Part shown: one piece after another, positions 1-6,378 of the stretch | Numbering within the stretch: position 1 is the first letter of the stretch | Layout: every line of letters starts with the position of its first letter | NCBI GenBank assembly: GCA_937893635.1 | Contig: CALBGF010000263.1 | Coordinates: 1 to 6,378, forward strand | Length of the DNA: 6,378 bases | Reading direction: 5' to 3' | Origin: an uncultured Mollicutes bacterium | Lineage (GTDB): Bacteria > Bacillota_I > Bacilli_A > RFN20 > CAG-826 | Made by a program: the position numbers and the translations under genes | The notes under the pieces: model-generated | The model's database searches: none | The model's input: only the letters and a program-made list of their open reading frames with translations | Told to the model about the DNA's origin: nothing

Positions 1-165
1 ATCAAAGCATGTGTTGATCGTATGGAAAAGAATCTTAATGTAGTTGACGAAAGATATCGGAATATTATCGAAAGATTGACAAAAGTCGAATCAACATTAT
101 CACATGCGCAAAAGCGGATTGACGAAATGATTATAGTAAAAGGGGATAATTATGGAACTAACTAG
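1..165 (+). CDS. C-terminal end of a small coiled-coil (XhlA-like?) phage-type protein, 5' partial
   Basis: Frame 1 is open from the window edge to a TAG at 163-165, giving 54 residues of an unseen longer protein. The visible part is a charged amphipathic helix (residues about 7-43) with hydrophobic residues at heptad-like spacing, including RNIIERLTKVESTLSHAQKR, and no membrane segment. Small coiled-coil proteins, some of them hemolysin XhlA-like, commonly sit directly before holin genes in Gram-positive prophages. The next gene here is a holin, and its start overlaps this one by 14 nt, so the two are probably translationally coupled. The assignment to the XhlA group is by context and general character only. 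It could equally be the end of a longer tail or coiled-coil protein. G+C over the first 120 nt is about 35 percent, higher than in the RHS gene. Confidence 0.5.
   Translation: MKACVDRMEKNLNVVDERYRNIIERLTKVESTLSHAQKRIDEMIIVKGDNYGTN
138..145 (+). promoter_or_regulatory. Ribosome binding site of the holin gene
   Basis: AAAAGGGG lies six bases before the ATG at 152. It is a weaker match to the anti-SD than the AAAGGAG sites of the two downstream genes. It lies inside the preceding coding region, which suits coupled translation. Confidence 0.5.
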
Positions 166-436
166 TATGCCTATTATAGTTATAATTTGTTATTTGATAG
201 CTGAAATGTATAAGATTTTATTCAAAAATAAGGAATATTTATTTAGGTTTATACCTATTTTTGTTTCATTTGTTGGTGGAATTTTAGGAGTTGCTATGTT
301 TTTCCTTAATCCTGAAATAATTAATGTTTAAAATGTTTGGCTTGCTTTTATTGTTGGCGTTATTAGCGGAGCTAGCGCAACAGGAACTAATCAAATAATT
401 AAACAAATATTTTTTAAAGGAGAACAAAATAAATGA
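152..436 (+). pseudogene. Phage holin, Hol44/Phage_holin_5_2-like, interrupted by an in-frame TAA at codon 60
   Basis: From ATG 152 the frame runs 59 codons to TAA (329-331), then stays open in the same frame for another 34 codons to TGA at 434-436. The first part has two membrane segments: about residues 6-24 (MPIIVIICYLIAEMYKILF) and 33-52 (FIPIFVSFVGGILGVAMFFL). The part after the stop gives a third segment with the motif SGASATGTNQIIKQ, which I recognise as typical of the C-terminus of holins of this family, usually about 90 residues long. Restored, the protein would be 94 residues. Holins form lesions in the cytoplasmic membrane that release endolysin or, in some clostridia, large toxins. 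A single base change (for example GAA, AAA or CAA to TAA) explains the stop. The 59-residue product 152-331 may still be made but lacks the third segment. The family call is from memory of the motif, not from a search. Confidence 0.75.
416..422 (+). promoter_or_regulatory. Ribosome binding site fixing the ATG at 433
   Basis: AAAGGAG stands 10 bases before ATG 433. It is a strong site inside the holin C-terminal codons. It shows that the gene after the holin begins at 433, not at the ATG at 722, which has only A/T-rich sequence in front of it. Confidence 0.75.
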
Positions 437-581
437 TTAACTATAATCCGAAAGTAGATTATTTAATTTGTAAATACTTATTAAATAAAAGAATAGAAAT
501 TCAGGATGAACAATTATGGAAAGATATTTATTTCTATGACAATTGTACTAAAAACGAAGAACAATGTTTTATGCTAAAAGC

Positions 582-589
582 AAAAAAAA
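582..589 (+). repeat. A8 homopolymer at the frameshift point
   Basis: Eight A residues between GC and GTAC. With seven A the upstream and downstream frames join exactly. Such runs change length by replication slippage, can be misread in sequencing, and can cause transcriptional slippage in AT-rich bacteria. A second A8 run lies at 909-916 in the same gene, where the frame is intact. Confidence 0.8.
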
Positions 590-721
590 GTACAAGCATA
601 TATAAAAAATGAAAACGCAAATTTTAATTTAGTTAATATATTACATTGTTATAAAAGTATTATTGATGATTGTTACAAAGTAAATCAAAAGGTAATAGAA
701 AAAACAAAAAATATTGTTAAA

Positions 722-1297
722 ATGTTTAAAAATAATTATTCTCCCGATTTAGCGGCGACAGTATTTATATATGTTTTGGAAAACAATGTGTTTGATCAGT
801 ATAATGTCGAAATGGCAAAAATCATCCATAATTTTATTCAATTAAAAAGAGGATATGTACCAGCGATAATTTACTATTTTCAGGCTGATAAAGTAATTCA
901 CCTAATTCAAAAAAAAGAAATTGAGGGTGCTGTTTTAGAAGTGAAAAAATGCTATATAAGAACAAAACATTTTAACACATTTCATCATTTGATTTTTTTA
1001 GAAGAAATTATTGCTAAATTAAATAAAGAACGCATTTATTTAAAGGATAAATTTAAAGTGCAAGAACTCTATATTTATGGCTCATACTCTAAAAAGACAT
1101 ATAACGAATATAGTGATTTGGATTTATTGGTAAAAGTATATTTTGAAACAGAATATGATTATCAAACTCGTTTTAAAATTTTTGATTATTTAGAAAAACA
1201 AATTGGTATTGAAATAGATGGAATAATTATGGATTTTAGAGAAGAAAAAGAAGATTTACAAGAAGAAATAAAGAAGAATTTGAAAAGAATATTTTAA
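722..1297 (+). CDS. Minimal nucleotidyltransferase (Pol-beta superfamily) domain protein; 3' two-thirds of the frameshifted gene
   Basis: This 191-residue frame carries the recognisable enzyme domain. G120-S121, ten residues, then D132 and D134 (GSYSKKTYNEYSDLDLL) form the canonical GSx10DxD motif, whose two Asp bind the metal ions. D166 in GIEIDGI is well placed as the third carboxylate. The core (about 103-175) is the usual size of a minimal (MNT-type) nucleotidyltransferase, which moves a nucleotide, often AMP, onto a protein, RNA or small molecule. The substrate is not readable from sequence. Residues 1-80 are helical and match the second half of the Fic-like region. The ATG at 722 has no ribosome site, so independent translation is doubtful and the natural start is probably 433. 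The TAA stop overlaps the ribosome site of the RHS gene, coupling the two. A MntA-type antitoxin role is possible, but no HEPN partner is visible. Confidence 0.8.
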   Translation: MFKNNYSPDLAATVFIYVLENNVFDQYNVEMAKIIHNFIQLKRGYVPAIIYYFQADKVIHLIQKKEIEGAVLEVKKCYIRTKHFNTFHHLIFLEEIIAKLNKERIYLKDKFKVQELYIYGSYSKKTYNEYSDLDLLVKVYFETEYDYQTRFKIFDYLEKQIGIEIDGIIMDFREEKEDLQEEIKKNLKRIF

Positions 1298-1302
1298 AGG
1301 AG
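1296..1302 (+). promoter_or_regulatory. Ribosome binding site of the RHS gene
   Basis: AAAGGAG begins within the stop codon of the nucleotidyltransferase gene and ends 11 bases before ATG 1314. The in-frame GTG at 1302 overlaps the site itself, so it cannot be the start served by it. Confidence 0.75.
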
Positions 1303-1326
1303 TGAATATAAAAATGAATATAAAAA
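1303..1326 (+). repeat. Perfect 2 x 12-bp tandem repeat spanning the RHS start codon
   Basis: TGAATATAAAAA occurs twice back to back (1303-1314 and 1315-1326). The ATG start is formed at the junction, from the last A of copy one and the TG of copy two. Confidence 0.9.
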
Positions 1327-4300
1327 AAGAAATAAGAAAAATAAAAAATAAAGTAAGTGTTGATGATTTTCCCAAATTAGATGACTTAAATGATTTAAAA
1401 GACACATCAAAAGATTTTTTAACGAAAACAAGTGAAGGAGCTTCTATTACAGTTAAAAGAAACACAGAAAATGATTATGTTTTATCTGATAATCATTTCC
1501 TTGCAAATGTTGGTGGCTTAAATCTTAGTGTTAACCAAATAACTGAGTCGTTGGATGGATACAAAATTAGTGATGGAGAACATTTTGTTAGTATATCTTT
1601 TGATAAATTTGTTGGCGCAATAGGTTCTCTAGATACAGTGAACAAATCAAAAATCACATTTAAGCAAACATCTACTGAAGATGTTGTTGAAATTACAAAG
1701 TTAGAAAATGGATTAAACATAGATCTAATAATTGATTCCATTGCCAATATAAATAATTTTAGTTGCTGTTACAATATTGTAACATCATCAAATATTAAGA
1801 CTATATTTTGCAACGACCTTAAAAAAGTGGTGTTTGTTGATAAAGACACAAATAATAAGATTTTTGAATTTGATAACATTATGGCATTTGATGCAAATGA
1901 TAATTATTTAATAAATCCTACTATGGAATGGATAGATGTGAGTTCAAATGTACATTCTTTAAATGTAATCTTTCAAAAAGACTGGGCAGAAAATAATGAA
2001 CGCACTTTCCCATTAAGAATAACAAGCAGACTAGCTAATGTTGAAAAATCTATTTTAAAATTACATTTATTTAAAGATTCTGCAAGAATTTATTCTTTGA
2101 AGAATAAATCTATATTAGGAATTAAAGATAATGAATCATATTCTGTTAATGCGATTATTAACAGTGAACAAATTATTAGTTATTTAGTAAAAGAGAAATT
2201 CAAAAATTATCAAGTTCTTTTAGCATTTACATTTGATTTTGGAAATGATGATAGTAAATTAGAGTCAATATTAGCTTATAATGGGGCAAATAGTTTAAAA
2301 CTATATAAAGATGGTACAGATAATTTAAAAGTGGATATAACAAACCTAATTCAAGATGAATTTAATAAATATGAAAAAGGATTAACTTTAGAGAATCTTG
2401 TTATTACATTAATGCCTAAAAACAAAGTATTATCTCAAAGTAATTTTTCATTAGGAACAATAGCGCCTATAGCTTTAGATGATGATTTTATTACTATTTA
2501 TAATGAAAATAACGAAGGAAAACAAGTTTTGCCTACTATAAATATTTTAAAGATATCTAATTGCTATGTTGATCCAAGTACACCTTTTAAAGAATATGAT
2601 GTTGGTAAGGCCGGTGTTTCAAAACTTAATTTATGTAATCGGGAACACAAGCACATTTTACCATTAGGAACTATTTCTTCTAATTCGCTGGATGTTAATG
2701 TTGACTTAATGTATGATACAAGGTTTTTAAAAGATGAAAATAGTCAAAGAATATTAAAAAACAATTTTTCTGATGGATGGCTTTTAAATGTATCACAAAG
2801 ACTAATAAAAGATAAAAATTATCGTAAGTTATTTGGAAGTAAGTCTATTACTTATATTGATGGAGAAAATAATGCACATTTGCTAGAAGAAAAATGGTAC
2901 TACACATTAGATAATGTTAGACATTATATAGATAAAACTTTAGTTATAATAGGCAATGATAAAAAGTTAAAATATTTTGATGAATCTAATCAAGTATATT
3001 ATGATGTGGAATACGAAGCATCCAGCGATGATGGCTTAACTCTTATAACTACTAATAGCAAATTGAATTATATTCGTCAATCTGATTTAAAAGTAAAAAA
3101 ACATTATTATATTAGATTATTAGGTAATCAAAAATTTGAAGTGTTTATGGATGATGAAGGATTATTAAAAATACCACATTTTCCTAGTAATTCTGTTGAT
3201 GTTAAAGATGCTGAATATAGAGGATTATTAACGCTAACTAATACAATATATATGATTGATGATGTGAAATCTTATTTGTCACCTAATAAAATTAAATATG
3301 TTGGTAGAAAATTTTTAGATGAAAAAGGAAACTATTTACGAGCTGAATATCTTAGTAAAGAGTTATTATTTAATGGAAGTGAATATTATGTTATTCCTAC
3401 ATTATTCATTACACCAGATGCATCACATAAAGTTTCAAACAAAATAGAAAAAATAAATTATGATAGCAAAGAAAAATTAAAAGTAGAAATTGAAAATGAA
3501 TATTATTTAGATAAAAACTATGTTGGAGCTGATTATTATGAGAATGAGGATATTAGCGATTTAAATAATCGTATTATGCAATATGAAGAACAAATAAAAC
3601 AACTCAAGGAAAACATTTTGTCATCATCAGAAATGGTAATAGATGCACATTATAATTATAATTATTCAGTGTTAATAAAATATTACGATATGCCAAAAAG
3701 CATTACTAATGAGGATTATAATATTGATACTGCTAATCGCCAATTTTTAAAGAGCAAAATGTCTTTGAAAAAAGCAATGGATGTTTTAACAAAATACGAG
3801 ACACAATTGATGTGTTTAAAAGAACAAAAAAGTGCATTAGTAAAAGAACAAAAAGAAAGCGTACAAGATTATATTGTTGATACATTAGGTAATATTTTAG
3901 GATTTGATTATTATGGAAAATTAATCTACATAAGTGACAAATATGAAAACGAAATATTTATTGCTTATGATGAAGGAAAATTAACAAGCATATATTCTAA
4001 AGACCAAAAAATGATTTTTCATTATAATGATGATAATTTATTAGAGTATCTTACTGATAATAAAGGTAGAAAAAAATGGTTCAACTATACTGATAAAATG
4101 CTTACTTCTATTTGTTATTTGGTTGAGAACAACAATAAATTAAACATTTCATTTACTTATAATGATGGATATTTGCATACTATTTCTGATGGAGTTAGAC
4201 AGTTTAAATTAGATAGAACAAAAAGGTATATTGATGTTTTGTTAAAAACATTAACAGTAATAGAAAATAATATGGTTACAAACAATGGAGTAGAGAGTGT

Positions 4301-6378
4301 TATTGCAAGTGACACAATAAATAAATCATCGATTGGATCTAGATGTATAGATAATATTACAAACGAATCTAATAGATATTTCTTTGATACTTTTGGAAGA
4401 TTAACGAATTGCTATTGGAGGACAAGAAGCAATAAATTAATGAGACGCTTAATTAATTATAATGGCAAAAACAAAATGTTTGATATTACTATGGACACAT
4501 CAAAAATATTAGTGTCGGTAAGTAAAAATATTATTGATAATAATTCTTTTTTGATTAATTCAAGCGATTTTAGTGAAATTGTTCGAAAATATGAATTGGC
4601 GAGTCTTGAAATGGTTTTTGATACTGATGCTGTGTCATTTGATGAAGAAATGTTAAAAAACAATGAAATTGTAATAACGATAGATGTTACTGATAAAAAC
4701 GATAAGATTAGAACATTCAAACATACATTTACATTTAGTCAAGTTATTACTGGGATAATTGCCGCACCATTTGTTTTAATGAAAACTGATAAGTCTATAA
4801 AAGTAGTAATTTATTCGCAAAAAGAATTAAATTATGATTATTTGTATTCTAAAATAAATGTATATAGATCAGAAGGTGCTATTAATAAATATGATGAAGA
4901 TAATAATTTGATTTACTCTATCAGTGAGGATGGTGAAACATTTTACGAAGATTTTGTAGATGATAAACCAACTAAAATAAGTACTATTGATAAGTATGGT
5001 GCTGAAAAAACAATTTGGCAACAATATGATGAAGATAATCATCTAGTATATGTTGAAGATAATTTAGGAAACATCAAAGAGAACATTTATGATGATAAAG
5101 GTCAGTTGATTGAAGAAAAAGCTTATAATAGAATTGATACGGCATTATTAAAAACTACCAAGTATAAATATGATGATAAAGGCAATATAGCAAAACTAGA
5201 TGGTGTAATGCGTAATGAATTGGGTGAATATCCTCAAGAAACATATACATATGAAAATGGCAGTAATAATTTAAAACTTGTGAAAAAAGTTAATAATCAA
5301 GTTATCTCTTATGGCTATGATTTCAATACTGATGATGTGTTAAGCATTTCTTCAGATGCTTTAGGTAAGAAAAACGCCACAACATTTAAATGTACTCATG
5401 GTTATGTTACTGAATTAACTCATCATGGAGTAAAAATTAATTATGATTTAGATGGAATAGGAAGAAAAACAAAAGTGGCTATTGGTGGCTGTACAAAACT
5501 AGAGGTTTCTTATAATGATTTTTATACCTATAACAATAAAGAGAATAACAAATTAGTAACTATTACTGATGCGGAAGATAATGAGATAAGAGAAATTTAT
5601 GATTGTTATGATGATTTACTTTTAATAAAAATGCCATTATCACGAACAATTAAATACACTTATGATGATGACAAACGACTAATAACAACAGAAAATACAA
5701 ACTGTAGTGTTAATGAAAAAATCACTAATACGTATAGCGATAATTTATTGACTAAAATTGAACATAAATATGATGATATGGTTGTCTCTAAAATAATGAA
5801 CTATTATGAAAATGAATTGCTTAAGGAAAATGTTTACTCAACTGAAGATAAAGCATTTATGCATGAAAAATTTTCTTATGATTCATCATATAATAACCGC
5901 CTAAATAAAATAGAACTTCCTGTTACTAAAACTAATATTACATTTTCTTATGATTCGTTGGGAAGGACACAAAAAGAAAGAATTGAATATGAAGATTGTG
6001 GATTAGTTCTTGCTAACGAATATGAGTATTTGCAATATGATGATAACTCAATTGATTTGGTAAAAACTCATAATCAAAGTATTTGTGGAGTAAATGAAAT
6101 CATTGATTATGATTATGATGTAAACGGAAATATTATTTTAGAAAAAGGAATAAATTACCAAATTAGATATCAATATGATAAATGTAATCGATTAATAAGA
6201 GAAGATAATCAAAAAATCAAACTAACTAAATTATATAGTTATGATGATGGTGGTAATTTAATATTTGTTAAGGAATGTTCATATACTTTAGATAATGATG
6301 TTAATGTTAATAATATAACAACATTTGAATATGAAAAAAATGGTTGGAAAGATCAATTAATTAAATTTAATGATAAAG
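1314..6378 (+). CDS. Giant RHS/YD-repeat protein, 3' partial (core and C-terminal toxin-like region beyond the window)
   Basis: One uninterrupted frame of 1688 codons from ATG 1314, open at the window edge. RHS/YD proteins form a beta-strand cage that usually encloses a variable C-terminal toxin. No signal peptide or membrane segment is seen; the N-terminus is basic (MNIKKEIRKIKNK). In order: residues 1-220 not recognised; W224-x5-RTFP (230-233), like a W-x-RxFP motif in Bacillota wall-type YD proteins; GWLLN (488-492) and YIDGENNAH (from 514), the module usually before YD arrays; a helical hairpin (746-853); a first YD cluster (863-960); YFFDTFGRLT (1022-1031), a lone YD-type repeat; a jelly-roll-like beta domain (about 1047-1187) leading into YRSEG...KYDEDNNL; then a long YD array (1190-1688) with KYDDKGN, FSYDSLGR, DYDYDVNGNI (1598-1607) and YSYDDGGNL. 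WKDQL (1678-1682) closes the visible part and normally stands just before the core (YDxxGNP). The protein is rich in Asn, Asp, Lys, Tyr and Ile. The RHS call is secure; toxin nature is inferred. Confidence 0.93.
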   Translation, partial: MNIKKEIRKIKNKVSVDDFPKLDDLNDLKDTSKDFLTKTSEGASITVKRNTENDYVLSDNHFLANVGGLNLSVNQITESLDGYKISDGEHFVSISFDKFVGAIGSLDTVNKSKITFKQTSTEDVVEITKLENGLNIDLIIDSIANINNFSCCYNIVTSSNIKTIFCNDLKKVVFVDKDTNNKIFEFDNIMAFDANDNYLINPTMEWIDVSSNVHSLNVIFQKDWAENNERTFPLRITSRLANVEKSILKLHLFKDSARIYSLKNKSILGIKDNESYSVNAIINSEQIISYLVKEKFKNYQVLLAFTFDFGNDDSKLESILAYNGANSLKLYKDGTDNLKVDITNLIQDEFNKYEKGLTLENLVITLMPKNKVLSQSNFSLGTIAPIALDDDFITIYNENNEGKQVLPTINILKISNCYVDPSTPFKEYDVGKAGVSKLNLCNREHKHILPLGTISSNSLDVNVDLMYDTRFLKDENSQRILKNNFSDGWLLNVSQRLIKDKNYRKLFGSKSITYIDGENNAHLLEEKWYYTLDNVRHYIDKTLVIIGNDKKLKYFDESNQVYYDVEYEASSDDGLTLITTNSKLNYIRQSDLKVKKHYYIRLLGNQKFEVFMDDEGLLKIPHFPSNSVDVKDAEYRGLLTLTNTIYMIDDVKSYLSPNKIKYVGRKFLDEKGNYLRAEYLSKELLFNGSEYYVIPTLFITPDASHKVSNKIEKINYDSKEKLKVEIENEYYLDKNYVGADYYENEDISDLNNRIMQYEEQIKQLKENILSSSEMVIDAHYNYNYSVLIKYYDMPKSITNEDYNIDTANRQFLKSKMSLKKAMDVLTKYETQLMCLKEQKSALVKEQKESVQDYIVDTLGNILGFDYYGKLIYISDKYENEIFIAYDEGKLTSIYSKDQKMIFHYNDDNLLEYLTDNKGRKKWFNYTDKMLTSICYLVENNNKLNISFTYNDGYLHTISDGVRQFKLDRTKRYIDVLLKTLTVIENNMVTNNGVESVIASDTINKSSIGSRCIDNITNESNRYFFDTFGRLTNCYWRTRSNKLMRRLINYNGKNKMFDITMDTSKILVSVSKNIIDNNSFLINSSDFSEIVRKYELASLEMVFDTDAVSFDEEMLKNNEIVITIDVTDKNDKIRTFKHTFTFSQVITGIIAAPFVLMKTDKSIKVVIYSQKELNYDYLYSKINVYRSEGAINKYDEDNNLIYSISEDGETFYEDFVDDKPTKISTIDKYGAEKTIWQQYDEDNHLVYVEDNLGNIKENIYDDKGQLIEEKAYNRIDTALLKTTKYKYDDKGNIAKLDGVMRNELGEYPQETYTYENGSNNLKLVKKVNNQVISYGYDFNTDDVLSISSDALGKKNATTFKCTHGYVTELTHHGVKINYDLDGIGRKTKVAIGGCTKLEVSYNDFYTYNNKENNKLVTITDAEDNEIREIYDCYDDLLLIKMPLSRTIKYTYDDDKRLITTENTNCSVNEKITNTYSDNLLTKIEHKYDDMVVSKIMNYYENELLKENVYSTEDKAFMHEKFSYDSSYNNRLNKIELPVTKTNITFSYDSLGRTQKERIEYEDCGLVLANEYEYLQYDDNSIDLVKTHNQSICGVNEIIDYDYDVNGNIILEKGINYQIRYQYDKCNRLIREDNQKIKLTKLYSYDDGGNLIFVKECSYTLDNDVNVNNITTFEYEKNGWKDQLIKFNDK

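Larger units (their letters stand above)
433..1297 (+). pseudogene. Degenerate Fic-like domain fused to a minimal nucleotidyltransferase; frameshifted at an A8 run
   Basis: ATG 433 overlaps the holin stop (ATGA) and has a good ribosome site. The frame reads 59 codons to TGA at 610-612. The frame that continues to TAA 1295-1297 is open from 578, with no start codon before 722. Removing one A from the run at 582-589 joins both into one 287-residue protein, so this is one gene with a +1-base indel. In the restored protein, residues about 65-150 resemble a Fic fold. There is an ILHCYKSII helix, then SPDLAATVFIYVLENNVF in the place of the usual P-x3-AA-x-LH...IHPF. NVFDQYNVEMAKII then sits where HPFxDGNGRxARLL should be, followed by GYVPAII as in the common Fic GYPPxxI. 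The catalytic His is Asn and the Gly/Arg of the motif are lost, so AMPylation by this domain is unlikely. Residues 216-230 carry GSx10DxD of the polymerase-beta-type nucleotidyltransferases. The Fic relationship is my alignment by eye. Confidence 0.65.

Noticed and set aside
329..331. TAA read as a sense codon in the holin
   Set aside because: The 1688-codon RHS frame contains no TAA despite high A+T, and the nucleotidyltransferase gene ends in TAA, so TAA is a true stop here.
333..398. A 21-codon hydrophobic frame starting at an ATG just after the holin TAA (TAAAATG)
   Set aside because: It could look like a stop-restart peptide, but the conserved holin C-terminal motif is in the other frame, the one continuing past the TAA. 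This frame is a by-product of it.
582..603. Programmed -1 ribosomal frameshift at A-AAA-AAA
   Set aside because: A -1 shift enters a frame that stops at 603-605. Reaching the enzyme frame needs the equivalent of +1, that is, one A skipped.
610..627. Use of TGA as Trp (mycoplasma code) to rescue the gene at 433
   Set aside because: Reading through TGA 610-612 meets TAA five codons later, and the enzyme domain is in another frame. The holin stop is TAA, which that code does not rescue. The RHS gene uses only TGG for Trp.
1302..1304. GTG as an alternative start of the RHS gene
   Set aside because: It is in frame but overlaps the ribosome site. ATG 1314 has normal spacing.
1047..1320. TATAAT-like strings before the RHS gene as an internal promoter
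   Set aside because: Such strings are frequent by chance at this A+T content, and no paired -35 with proper spacing stands out inside the coding sequence.
1256..1465. Minus-strand frame of 69 codons
   Set aside because: It is antisense to the nucleotidyltransferase end and the RHS start, with low-complexity Phe/Ile-rich protein: a shadow of A-rich coding sequence.
1493..1747. Minus-strand frame of 84 codons
   Set aside because: It lies wholly antisense to the RHS gene, with no ribosome site or recognisable protein.
4457..4720. Minus-strand frame of 87 codons, hydrophobic
   Set aside because: It lies antisense to the jelly-roll region of the RHS gene. Its hydrophobicity follows from the Asn/Lys/Asp-rich sense strand.

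Overview
The window is AT-rich (about a quarter G+C in the large gene, by spot counts) and reads with the standard bacterial code: TAA, TAG and TGA all act as stops and Trp is TGG. Ribosome sites are of the AAAGGAG type. This fits a low-GC Bacillota or Mycoplasmatota-related bacterium, such as a gut Erysipelotrichia or RF39-like lineage. The species cannot be told from the sequence.

All genes lie on the + strand and are tightly packed (overlaps of 14 and 4 nt, then a 16-nt gap), so they look like the middle of one operon whose promoter and terminator are outside. Order: (1) 1-165, the C-terminal end of a small coiled-coil protein of the kind found beside phage holins; (2) 152-436, a holin of the Hol44-like (Phage_holin_5_2) type, cut by an in-frame TAA at codon 60; (3) 433-1297, a gene broken by one extra A in an A8 run, which if restored encodes 287 residues with a Fic-like but catalytically degenerate helical domain followed by an intact-looking minimal nucleotidyltransferase domain (GSx10DxD); (4) 1314-6378, the first 1688 codons of a giant RHS/YD-repeat protein that runs off the right edge.

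The RHS protein has no signal peptide. In order it has an unrecognised N-terminus, a W-x5-RTFP wall-protein-like motif, a GW-x-LN / YxDG module, a helical hairpin, a short YD array, a jelly-roll-like domain and a long YD array. It ends in a W-K-D-x-L motif that normally stands just before the RHS core, so the core and the variable (toxin-like) C-terminus should begin almost at the window edge.

Working hypothesis (inference): this is a phage-derived holin/effector cassette in which a holin helps release a large leaderless RHS protein, in the style of TcdE with the large clostridial toxins. The Fic-like/nucleotidyltransferase fusion would be an accessory or modifying factor. In this copy the two genes upstream of the RHS gene each carry one disabling lesion while the RHS frame is open throughout. 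That could be real decay, phase variation or slippage at the A-run, or assembly error.
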